From contig NZ_CP107903.1 in the NCBI RefSeq assembly GCF_036013955.1, positions 806,001-870,000 of the forward strand: a DNA stretch of 64,000 nucleotides, given 5' to 3'. Made by a program: the position numbers and the translations under genes. This stretch comes from Streptomyces sp. NBC_00459 (GTDB lineage: Bacteria; Actinomycetota; Actinomycetes; Streptomycetales; Streptomycetaceae). Position 1 is the stretch's first letter. Every line of letters begins with the position of its first letter. This document shows, one piece after another, positions 8,311 to 15,723 of the stretch. The notes beneath the pieces were generated by a model. The model ran no database searches and was not told where the DNA came from. It was given only the letters and a program-made list of their open reading frames with translations.

Positions 8311-9489
8311 GTGAGCGCCGTTGTGTGGATCGCCGTCGGATCACTCGCCTCCTGGCTGTGGCTGCTGCTGTGCCAGGGCTTCTTCTGGCGTACGGACGTC
8401 AGACTGCCGTCCTACGACCGGGAGCCGGAGTCCTGGCCGTCCGTCTGTGTCGTCGTGCCGGCGCGCGACGAGGCCGCCGTGCTGCCCGCGAGCCTGCCGT
8501 CCCTGCTCGCTCAGGACTATCCGGGGCGGGCCGAGGTCTTCCTGGTCGACGACGGCAGTTCGGACGGCACCGGGGAACTGGCCCGGGAGCTGTCGAGGCG
8601 CCATGGCGGGCTGCCGCTGACCGTGGACTCGCCCGGTGAGCCGCCCGCGGGCTGGACGGGCAAGCTGTGGGCCGTACGCCATGGCATCGGCCTGGCACGC
8701 GCGCGTGGACCCGAGTTCCTGTTGCTGACGGACGCGGACATCGCCCACGCGCCGGACAGTCTGCGCGAGTTGGTGGCGGCAGCGCGGGGCGGCGGTTTCG
8801 ACGCGGTGTCGCTGATGGCCAGGCTGCGGGTGGAGAGCGTCTGGGAGCGGCTCGTCGTGCCGGCCTTCGTGTACTTCTTCGCGCAGCTCTATCCCTTCCG
8901 CCGGATCGGCAGGAAGGGGTCGCGGACGGCGGCCGCCGCGGGCGGGTGCGTGCTGCTGCGCACGGAGGCGGCCGAGCGGGCCCGGATCCCGGACGCGATC
9001 CGCCAGGCCGTCATCGACGACGTGGCACTCGCGCGGGCCGTCAAGGGCGGCGGGGGCCACATCTGGCTGGGGCTCGCCGAGCGCGTGGACAGCGTGCGGC
9101 CCTACCCGCGTCTGCACGACCTGTGGCGGATGGTCTCGCGCAGCGCGTACGCGCAACTGCGACACAGTCCGACGCTGCTGCTCGGCACGGTGCTCGGCCT
9201 GGCGCTGGTGTACCTGGTGCCCCCGTTCGCCCTGCTGGCCGGGCTCGCCACGGGGACGACGTCGGCGGTTCTGTGCGGCGGCCTCGCGTGGCTCGTGATG
9301 GCAGGGACGTACACCCCGATGCTGCGCTACTACGGGCAGCCGCTGTGGCTCGCTCCCCTGTTGCCGTTCACCGCGTTCCTGTACCTCCTCATGACGGTCG
9401 ACTCGGCGGTGCAGCACTACCGCGGGCGCGGCGCCGCCTGGAAGGGGCGTACGTACGCGCGTCCGGAAACCGCGGCCGACGAGGGTTGA
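8311..9489 (+). CDS. Glycosyltransferase family 2, HpnB-like
   Basis: A 392-residue membrane-anchored GT2 enzyme. An N-terminal helix (~2-22) is followed by the GT-A domain: SVCVVVPARDEAAVLP (45-59), FLVDDGSSDGT (77-87), DxD at 141-143 (LLTDADIAH), and a Q/R-type motif in DDVALARAVK. Three C-terminal helices (~285-360) follow. The order matches the hopene-associated glycosyltransferase HpnB group. No hopanoid genes are adjacent, so the acceptor may be another polyprenyl or lipid. A weak -10-like CAGACT lies seven bases before the GTG. Confidence 0.8.
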   Translation: MSAVVWIAVGSLASWLWLLLCQGFFWRTDVRLPSYDREPESWPSVCVVVPARDEAAVLPASLPSLLAQDYPGRAEVFLVDDGSSDGTGELARELSRRHGGLPLTVDSPGEPPAGWTGKLWAVRHGIGLARARGPEFLLLTDADIAHAPDSLRELVAAARGGGFDAVSLMARLRVESVWERLVVPAFVYFFAQLYPFRRIGRKGSRTAAAAGGCVLLRTEAAERARIPDAIRQAVIDDVALARAVKGGGGHIWLGLAERVDSVRPYPRLHDLWRMVSRSAYAQLRHSPTLLLGTVLGLALVYLVPPFALLAGLATGTTSAVLCGGLAWLVMAGTYTPMLRYYGQPLWLAPLLPFTAFLYLLMTVDSAVQHYRGRGAAWKGRTYARPETAADEG

Positions 9490-9499
9490 GCCGCATGGG

Positions 9500-10780
9500 T
9501 CACTTGCGGCCGGGGGTCCAGTTCATGCCCCAGCCGTAGACGCGGTCGACGGTCCGCTGCGGGCTCACCCCTCGGTCGGGCACCAGATAGCGGGCCTCGC
9601 GCTGGACCATCAGATCGCCGCCGTTGTTGGTGATCAGAGCGAGCGCGCACACGGTGGAGGGCACCGTGCACTCGTCGAGCGAGAAGTCGACCGGCGCGCC
9701 GTTCGCCGGCGTCAGCGTGACCGTGGCGTGCAGGTCGGCGAAGGAACGCGCCCCCGCGTAGATGGTCACGAAGATGAGGATGCGCCGGAAGGCCTGCTTG
9801 TGGTCCAGGTTGACGGTGAGGTTCTCGCCGCTCGACACGGCCCCGGTGCGGTCGTCGCCGTCGAGGTGGATGTACGGCGGCTGGTGCAGCGCGCCGAAGG
9901 CGTTGCCGAGGGCCTGTACGACGCCCTTGCTGCCGTCGGAGAGTTCGAAGAGGGCGCACAGGTCGAGGTCGAGGTCGGAGTGCTGGGCGACCGCGCGGCC
10001 GAGCTTGCTGCCCCACCCGGAGAACTGCTTGTGGACCTGCCAGTTGAGGTTGACGCGCAACGCGCCCGAGGTGCCGCCCTGCTTGGTCAGCGAGACGGAC
10101 GGGGCCTCCTTGGTGAGCGTCACCTTGGTCAGGCGTACCGGCGCCGTGGGCGGAGCGGGCGGGGTCACGGGCCGGGCGGGCGGCGGGGGCATGGTCACCG
10201 GGGGTGCGACGGGCGGCGGCGCGGGCGCGGCGGCCTGCGGGGCGGGCGTGTGCCCGGGCTCGTCCACGGTGATGCCGAAGTCCGTGGCCAGGCCTGCCAG
10301 TCCGCTGCTGTAGCCCTGGCCCACCGCGCGGAACTTCCAGGCGCCCTGCCGACGGTAGAACTCGCCGAGCACGAACGCGGTTTCGACGTCGGCGCCCGCG
10401 TTGTCGAAGCGGGCCACCACTGTGCCCTGCGCCGCGTCACGGACCTCGATGTACAGGCCGGGAACCTGCCCGAACGTTCCTCCGTCGGCGGAGGCGGCGA
10501 GGACCACGGTCTCGACGGCCGGCTCCACGCGCGCGAGGTCGACGAGAAGGGTGTCCGTCACCCGCCCGCCGCTGTCCCGCTTGCCCTCGTGCCGAACCGC
10601 TCCGGAGGAGTGCACGGGCTGGTTGTAGAAGACGAAGTCGCTGTCGGAGCGGACCTTTCCGGCCACCAACAGCAGCGCGGAGGCGTCGGCGTCGGGCACC
10701 CCCGGCCCGGAACGCCAGCCCAACTCGACCCGCAGTGCCGTCGTGGGCACCTGAGTGTTCGATCCCTTAGTCATGGACAT
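9500..10780 (-). CDS. TerD-TerA type tellurium-resistance/stress fusion protein
   Basis: A 426-residue protein with two Ter domains joined by a Pro/Ala-rich linker (~170-205). Domain 1 (~1-165) is TerD-like: [49 protein letters not shown], and the [27 protein letters not shown] ending. Domain 2 (~210-426) is TerA-like ([42 protein letters not shown]). TerD domains bind calcium through Asp-rich loops and belong to a widespread stress and phage-defence-related network. Start: ATG 10780 with GGGGG seven bases upstream; ATG 10774 is also possible. No other ter genes are near. Confidence 0.88.
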   Translation of the reverse strand: MSMTKGSNTQVPTTALRVELGWRSGPGVPDADASALLLVAGKVRSDSDFVFYNQPVHSSGAVRHEGKRDSGGRVTDTLLVDLARVEPAVETVVLAASADGGTFGQVPGLYIEVRDAAQGTVVARFDNAGADVETAFVLGEFYRRQGAWKFRAVGQGYSSGLAGLATDFGITVDEPGHTPAPQAAAPAPPPVAPPVTMPPPPARPVTPPAPPTAPVRLTKVTLTKEAPSVSLTKQGGTSGALRVNLNWQVHKQFSGWGSKLGRAVAQHSDLDLDLCALFELSDGSKGVVQALGNAFGALHQPPYIHLDGDDRTGAVSSGENLTVNLDHKQAFRRILIFVTIYAGARSFADLHATVTLTPANGAPVDFSLDECTVPSTVCALALITNNGGDLMVQREARYLVPDRGVSPQRTVDRVYGWGMNWTPGRK

Positions 10781-10811
10781 GACCGCCCCCATCTCTGCCG
10801 GACTCGCGACC

Positions 10812-10817
10812 AACCTA
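10812..10817 (-). promoter_or_regulatory. -10-like TAGGTT upstream of the TerD-TerA gene
   Basis: TAGGTT on the minus strand would start transcription about 25 bases before ATG 10780, leaving room for the GGGGG ribosome site. No convincing -35 is seen. Confidence 0.35.
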
Positions 10818-11034
10818 TTCTCCCGGGCCTGTGAACTCCCGTTGAACTGCCCTGCCGAACTCGGGAAGAACGCGGGGCGACCCGTCGGTAACCCACCCGG
10901 AACCTGGCCTTTACCTGATCTCAGTGTGACCCGGTGCCCTTTTTTGGCGAGTTCGCTCGCATTGGGGGTCCCACGTCGCAGCCGACACGGAAATCAACCC
11001 TCTTATCGGTCTCCCCAACCAGCTCATGTGGGTT

Positions 11035-11040
11035 TAACTT
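11035..11040 (+). promoter_or_regulatory. -10 box TAACTT, leaderless DUF6643 gene
   Basis: TAACTT, seven bases, ATG 11048, in a short AT-rich patch. No Shine-Dalgarno sequence is present. Confidence 0.5.
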
Positions 11041-11047
11041 ATGTGCC

Positions 11048-11479
11048 ATGACCTCCCCCCGCTCCACCTACGGCGGCGGCTACTACTCCGCCTTCCCGGA
11101 CACTCCGATCTACGACTCGCTCGTCGCCGAGCGGGGGGCCCCGCAGATCGCCCCGATCCGGGTCCCCGCCGCGTACGACACGGGCAACAACCTGCCCGCG
11201 CTGCCGTCCGCGCTTCCCGCGCTGCCGGCCGGCCCGTCCCAGCAGGCGCCCTCCTACGGCTACCAGCAGGCGCAGCAGCCCTCGCCGCTGCAGCAGGCAC
11301 CGGCGGCGTACATCCCGCAGCAGGCACCGCAGCGCGGTTACCCCGGCGGCGGCCAGCCGATGCAGCAGCAGCGTCCGGCAGCGGCCACCGGTTACGAGGC
11401 GATGCGCCCCGCGGCTCCCCGCCCCGCCCCGACGCCCTACCAGGACCCGTACAACAACCAGCAGTACCGCGGGTACTGA
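11048..11479 (+). CDS. DUF6643 family protein, Gln/Pro-rich
   Basis: A 143-residue protein with a recognisable Streptomyces N-terminus (MTSPRSTYGGGYYSAFP, then DTPIYDSLVAERGAPQIAPIRVP). A low-complexity tail rich in Gln, Pro, Ala and Tyr follows, with repeated QQAP units (~64-105) and a NNQQYRGY end. No signal peptide or membrane helix is present. Function is unknown. The conserved head suggests a partner-binding segment and the tail is probably disordered. It lies 43 bases upstream of the MOSC gene, so the two may be co-transcribed. Confidence 0.75.
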   Translation: MTSPRSTYGGGYYSAFPDTPIYDSLVAERGAPQIAPIRVPAAYDTGNNLPALPSALPALPAGPSQQAPSYGYQQAQQPSPLQQAPAAYIPQQAPQRGYPGGGQPMQQQRPAAATGYEAMRPAAPRPAPTPYQDPYNNQQYRGY

Positions 11480-11522
11480 TTCTCGCCCCCGGAGTGTCCG
11501 TGCCTGCTGGCACGATGGCGGT

Positions 11523-12347
11523 ATGGGGAATGCGGAGCTGCACTCGATTCACATTCATCCGGTCAAGGCGTTCCGGGGCCAGGCGCCCCGGCAAGCCGTG
11601 GTGGAGCCCTGGGGGCTGGCCGGAGACCGACGCTGGGTCCTGATTGACGCCGGGGGAAAGGTCGTCACTCAACGCCAGCGGCCGCGTCTGGCGCAGGCCG
11701 CCGCCGAGCTGCTGCCCGGCGGCGGAATTCGTCTGTCCGCGCCCGGTCGCGCGCCCCTGACCGTGCCCCTTCCGGAGGTCACGGACACGACGACGGTGGA
11801 CATCTTCGGTACCAAGGTGCAGGCGGTCCTCGCGGGCGACGACGCGCATGACTGGTGCGGCGGGTATCTGGGCGAGGACGTACGTCTTCTGCACATGGAC
11901 GACCCCGGCACGCGCCGCGCGATCGACCCCGAGTTCGCGCTGCCCGGCGAGACGGTGAGCTTCGCCGACGGCTATCCGCTGCTGCTCACCACTCTCGCGT
12001 CGCTCGACGCCCTCAACTCCCTGATCGCGCAAGGGGATCATCCGCAGGAGGGGCCGCTGCCCATGAACCGCTTCCGGCCCAACGTGGTGGTGTCGGGGAC
12101 GGCCGCCTGGGCCGAGGACGGCTGGTCCAGGATCGCCATCGGCGAGGTCTCCTTCCGGGTCGCCAAGATGTGCGGGCGGTGCGTGGTGACCACCACCGAC
12201 CAGGACACCTCCGAGCGCGGGCGGGAACCGCTGCGCACACTCGGGCGCCATCGCCGCTTCGGCAACCAGTTGATCTTCGGCCAGAACCTGGTGCCCGAAA
12301 CTCCCGGCACGATCAGCGTCGGCGATCCGTTCGAGATCCTCGAATAG
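11523..12347 (+). CDS. MOSC domain protein (mARC/YcbX-like)
   Basis: A 274-residue protein with an N-terminal MOSC beta-barrel (IHIHPVKAFRGQAPRQAVVEPWGLAGDRRWVLID, ~7-40) and the MOSC domain proper (MNRFRPNVVVSG, then RVAKMCGRCVVTTTDQDT with the conserved Cys that ligates molybdenum). The group includes YcbX and eukaryotic mARC, which reduce N-hydroxylated compounds with a molybdenum cofactor. No fused ferredoxin domain is present, so an external electron donor would be needed. Confidence 0.85.
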   Translation: MGNAELHSIHIHPVKAFRGQAPRQAVVEPWGLAGDRRWVLIDAGGKVVTQRQRPRLAQAAAELLPGGGIRLSAPGRAPLTVPLPEVTDTTTVDIFGTKVQAVLAGDDAHDWCGGYLGEDVRLLHMDDPGTRRAIDPEFALPGETVSFADGYPLLLTTLASLDALNSLIAQGDHPQEGPLPMNRFRPNVVVSGTAAWAEDGWSRIAIGEVSFRVAKMCGRCVVTTTDQDTSERGREPLRTLGRHRRFGNQLIFGQNLVPETPGTISVGDPFEILE

Positions 12348-12561
12348 GTGAGCGTGATCTCCGGTCCTCGCCTTCGGACGTGATCTTCCGATTGGTCCCG
12401 GGGGCGGGAACACCGGCCCAGGGCTTGGCCGTTGTGTTTGTGAGAAGTTCATGAGACGGCCGGTGAGAACCGGTGAGGGGTGATTTCGCTCTCTCTTTGA
12501 CCGGCATCGTGCGTGAACTGCTCCGACCGGGGTTATCACGGAGCGGGAAGGGGGTGCGGCT

Positions 12562-13167
12562 GTGCGGGCGATCGGCGGACTCTGGCGCTGGCGGCGCAAT
12601 CCGCTGCGCCGCGCGACCGACCTCGCGGAAGCCTGGATGGCGCTCGCGGCCCTGTTGCTGATCCTGCTGGCGGCGCCCCTGATCGGCGTCCTCGTCGGCG
12701 GTGCCGCCCAGGACGCGCTGCAGCAGGCCGTACGGGACCAGCGCGAGGCCCGCCATCTCGTGACGGCCACCGTGGTCAAGAAGCTCGCCCGCTCCCCGTT
12801 GGATCCCGAACCCGAGTCGGCCTCCCCGCGGGAGGCGAGCAGCCGCGTGGAGGCCGACTGGACGGGGCCGGACGGCACGGAACAACACGGCAAGGTCATC
12901 GCGAACCTCAAGTCCCCGCGTCCCGGCGACCACTTCACACTGTGGACGGACGAACAGGGGCGAATAGCCCCCCGCCCCCTGGACGCTGCCACGGCCACGA
13001 CGCACGCGGTCCTCGCCGGGTTCGGTGCGACCCTCCTGTCGGCCGGGTTCGTCGAGGGCTGTCGGCGACTGCTCCTCTGGCGCATGGTCCGTCGTCGGTA
13101 CGCCCGTTGGGACCAGGCCTGGGACCGGGCCGGACCCGACTGGGGCCGGACCGGGACCGGCAGTTGA
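12562..13167 (+). CDS. Rv1733c-family membrane protein
   Basis: A 201-residue protein with the basic N-terminal RWRRNPLRRATDLAEAW motif typical of actinobacterial Rv1733c-like proteins, one hydrophobic helix at ~27-48, an extracytoplasmic ~90-residue loop (TATVVKK, VEADWTGPDGTEQHGKV, GDHFTLWTDEQG), and a second helix at ~142-160. Rv1733c is a dormancy-regulon protein in mycobacteria; its biochemical role is unknown. The GTG start has AGGGGG seven bases upstream. Confidence 0.75.
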   Translation: MRAIGGLWRWRRNPLRRATDLAEAWMALAALLLILLAAPLIGVLVGGAAQDALQQAVRDQREARHLVTATVVKKLARSPLDPEPESASPREASSRVEADWTGPDGTEQHGKVIANLKSPRPGDHFTLWTDEQGRIAPRPLDAATATTHAVLAGFGATLLSAGFVEGCRRLLLWRMVRRRYARWDQAWDRAGPDWGRTGTGS

Positions 13168-13284
13168 CCGCCTTCCGGCTCTGGTCAACCCACCGTGCCC
13201 GCGCACGCTACGGTGGACCGGCCGACATCGTGCGGCACCTTCCGCGACATCCCGCGTTCCACGAGGTGGGGGCACAGCAGCGCC

Positions 13285-15723
13285 ATGGCACAGGGCACGG
13301 TCCAGGTGACGCACACCGGTACATCGAGGTGGCGGCGCCGCACGGGTGAGTACGCGTCGCTCGCAGCCGCCCTGGAGGCCGCGGCGGACGGTGACGTCCT
13401 CACCGTCGCGCCCGGCACCTACCGGGAGAACCTCGTCGTCGAGCGGGCGGTGACGCTGCGCGGCCCCGAGGGCTCCCCCGGCTCGGTGCGCATCGCGCCC
13501 GTTGACGGCGTTCCGCTCACGGTGCGCGCCTCGGCGGTGGTCCAGGACCTGCATGTGGAGGGCCAGGACTCGACCGCGGCGGCGGTGCTCGTCGAGGAGG
13601 GCACACCGGAGCTGCTGGACCTGCGGATCGTCACGCGGTCCGCCGCGGGCATCGAGGTGCGCGGCGGCGCCCGCCCGACGGTGCGGCGCTGCACGATCGA
13701 CAACCCGGCGGGCGCCGGCATCGCCGTGGTGGACGACGCGGGCGGGGTGTTCGAGGAGTGCGAGGTCGTCGCGGCCGGCCAGGCGGGCGTGACCGTGCGC
13801 GACGGCGGCCATCCACGTCTGGAGCGCTGCCGGGTGCACCACGCCTCGGGCGTCGGTCTGTCGGTCTCGGGCGAGAACTCGGCGCTGGAGGCGGTCGGTT
13901 GTGAGGTCTACGAGGTCAAGGGCAGCGGCGTCCAGATCACCGGCCGCGCCACCGCCCACCTCACCGACTGCGGTGTGCACCGCACGTCCGCGGACGGCGT
14001 GACGCTCGACACCGACGCCGTCCTGACGCTCGCCGACTGCCGTATCCACGACATCCCGGAGAACGCGGTCGACCTGCGGTCCCGCTCGGTCCTCACGCTG
14101 ACCCGCACGACGGTGCGTCAGTTCGGGCGCAACGGGCTGTCGGTGTGGGATCCGGGCACGCGGGTGGACGCCAACCAGTGCGAGATCTTCGACAGCACCG
14201 GCGACTACCCGGCGGTGTGGATCAGCGACGGCGCCACGGCGGTCCTCGAGTCCTGCCGGGTGCACGACGTGCCGGACGCGCTGTTCGTGCTCGACCGGGG
14301 CTCGCGCGCCGACGTCATCGACAGCGACCTCTCGCAGGTGCGCAACACAGCCGTGTCGGTCAGTGACGGCGCGACGGCTCAGCTCGACGACTGCCGGATC
14401 CGGGACGCGGCGACGGGTGCCTGGTTCCGCGACCACGGCAGCGGCGGCACGCTCAACGGCTGCACGGTGGTCGGCACCCAGACGGGCGTGATCGTCACCA
14501 AGGGCGCCGACCCCACCATCGAGCGCTGCACGGTCGACTCCCCCGCCGAGGCGGGCTTCTATGTGTCGGCGGGCGGCCGGGGCAGCTTCCTGCACTGCCG
14601 GGTCACGGGCAGCGAGGGCTACGGCTTCCATGTGATAGACGGCTGCCGTTCGACGCTGACGAAGTGCCGTACGGAGCGGTGCGCGCGCGGTGGTTACGAG
14701 TTCGCCGACGGCGGGTCCGGCACGGCCGGCGGGGGCGGACCTCTCGTCGAGGACTGCACCAGCGACGAGAGCGCGGCGCTGCGGACGCCCCCGGTGCCGG
14801 AGACGGTCGTACAGACGGTTGTGCAGGCACCGGGGCTGCTGGGCGCCATCCCGGGCCAGCGCACCACCGAGCAGGACCCGTCGGTGGCCGCAACGGAGCC
14901 GGAGAAGGCCGCGCGGTCCCCGAAGGACGTCCTCGGTGAGCTCGACGCGCTGGTCGGCCTGGAGAGCGTCAAGCGCGAGGTGCGGGCCCTCACCGACATG
15001 ATCGAGGTGGGCCGCCGCCGACAGCTGGCCGGCCTCAAGGCGGCCTCCGCCCGTCGCCATCTGGTCTTCACGGGCTCCCCCGGCACCGGCAAGACGACGG
15101 TCGCCCGGCTCTACGGCGAGATCCTGGCCGCGCTCGGTGTCCTGGAGAAGGGGCATCTCGTCGAGGTGTCCCGGGTGGACCTGGTCGGTGAGCACATCGG
15201 TTCGACGGCCATCCGCACCCAGGAGGCCTTCGACCGGGCGCGCGGCGGTGTGCTGTTCATCGACGAGGCGTACGCGCTGTCCCCGGAGGACTCCGGCCGC
15301 GACTTCGGCAAGGAGGCCATCGACACGCTGGTGAAGCTGATGGAGGACCACCGGGAGGCCGTGGTGGTGATCGTCGCCGGCTATACGGCCGAGATGGAGC
15401 GCTTCCTGTCCGTCAACCCCGGAGTCGCGTCCCGTTTCTCGCGGACCATCACCTTCGGTGACTACGGCCCCGAGGAGCTGCTGCGGATCGTGGAGCAGCA
15501 GGCGGAGGAACACGAGTACCGGCTCGGCCCGGGCTCCTCCGAGGCGCTGCTGAAGTACTTCGAGGCGATCCCCAAGGGAGCGACCTTCGGCAACGGCCGC
15601 ACGGCACGGCAGACGTTCGAGGCGATGGTCGAACGGCACGCGGGCCGGGTCGCCCAACACGCCGAGCCCAGCACCGACGACCTGACCCTGCTCTACCCGG
15701 AGGACCTCCCGGAACTGCCCTGA
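13285..15723 (+). CDS. Right-handed beta-helix fused to a CbxX/CfxQ-type AAA+ ATPase
   Basis: An 812-residue two-part protein. Residues ~20-490 are a pectate-lyase-like right-handed beta-helix: an opening YASLAAALEAAADGDVLTVA-x-GTY, then ~20 short coils with recurring GxxAxVxDCxI/V patterns. After a linker (~490-550), residues ~555-812 are an AAA+ domain of the CbxX/CfxQ (SpoVK, EccA) family, with Walker A GSPGTGKTT (K603), Walker B VLFIDEAYAL (D660/E661) and a sensor segment with conserved Arg (GVASRFSRTITF). There is no signal peptide, so the helix is probably intracellular and may serve as a substrate- or filament-binding scaffold. Start: ATG 13285. Its 3' end overlaps the convergent membrane-protein gene by 31 bases. 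Confidence 0.85.
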   Translation: MAQGTVQVTHTGTSRWRRRTGEYASLAAALEAAADGDVLTVAPGTYRENLVVERAVTLRGPEGSPGSVRIAPVDGVPLTVRASAVVQDLHVEGQDSTAAAVLVEEGTPELLDLRIVTRSAAGIEVRGGARPTVRRCTIDNPAGAGIAVVDDAGGVFEECEVVAAGQAGVTVRDGGHPRLERCRVHHASGVGLSVSGENSALEAVGCEVYEVKGSGVQITGRATAHLTDCGVHRTSADGVTLDTDAVLTLADCRIHDIPENAVDLRSRSVLTLTRTTVRQFGRNGLSVWDPGTRVDANQCEIFDSTGDYPAVWISDGATAVLESCRVHDVPDALFVLDRGSRADVIDSDLSQVRNTAVSVSDGATAQLDDCRIRDAATGAWFRDHGSGGTLNGCTVVGTQTGVIVTKGADPTIERCTVDSPAEAGFYVSAGGRGSFLHCRVTGSEGYGFHVIDGCRSTLTKCRTERCARGGYEFADGGSGTAGGGGPLVEDCTSDESAALRTPPVPETVVQTVVQAPGLLGAIPGQRTTEQDPSVAATEPEKAARSPKDVLGELDALVGLESVKREVRALTDMIEVGRRRQLAGLKAASARRHLVFTGSPGTGKTTVARLYGEILAALGVLEKGHLVEVSRVDLVGEHIGSTAIRTQEAFDRARGGVLFIDEAYALSPEDSGRDFGKEAIDTLVKLMEDHREAVVVIVAGYTAEMERFLSVNPGVASRFSRTITFGDYGPEELLRIVEQQAEEHEYRLGPGSSEALLKYFEAIPKGATFGNGRTARQTFEAMVERHAGRVAQHAEPSTDDLTLLYPEDLPELP

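Noticed and set aside
10940..10960. T6 run next to a GCGAG-TTCG-CTCGC hairpin, looking like an intrinsic terminator
   Set aside because: The T-run precedes the stem on the plus strand and becomes an A-run after it on the minus strand, so it fits neither direction.
10934..11047. N-terminal extension of the DUF6643 gene
   Set aside because: The added 38 residues are not protein-like and the conserved N-terminus begins at 11048 behind a -10 box.
12497..12502. TTGACC upstream of the Rv1733c-like gene
   Set aside because: No -10 box at a usable distance.
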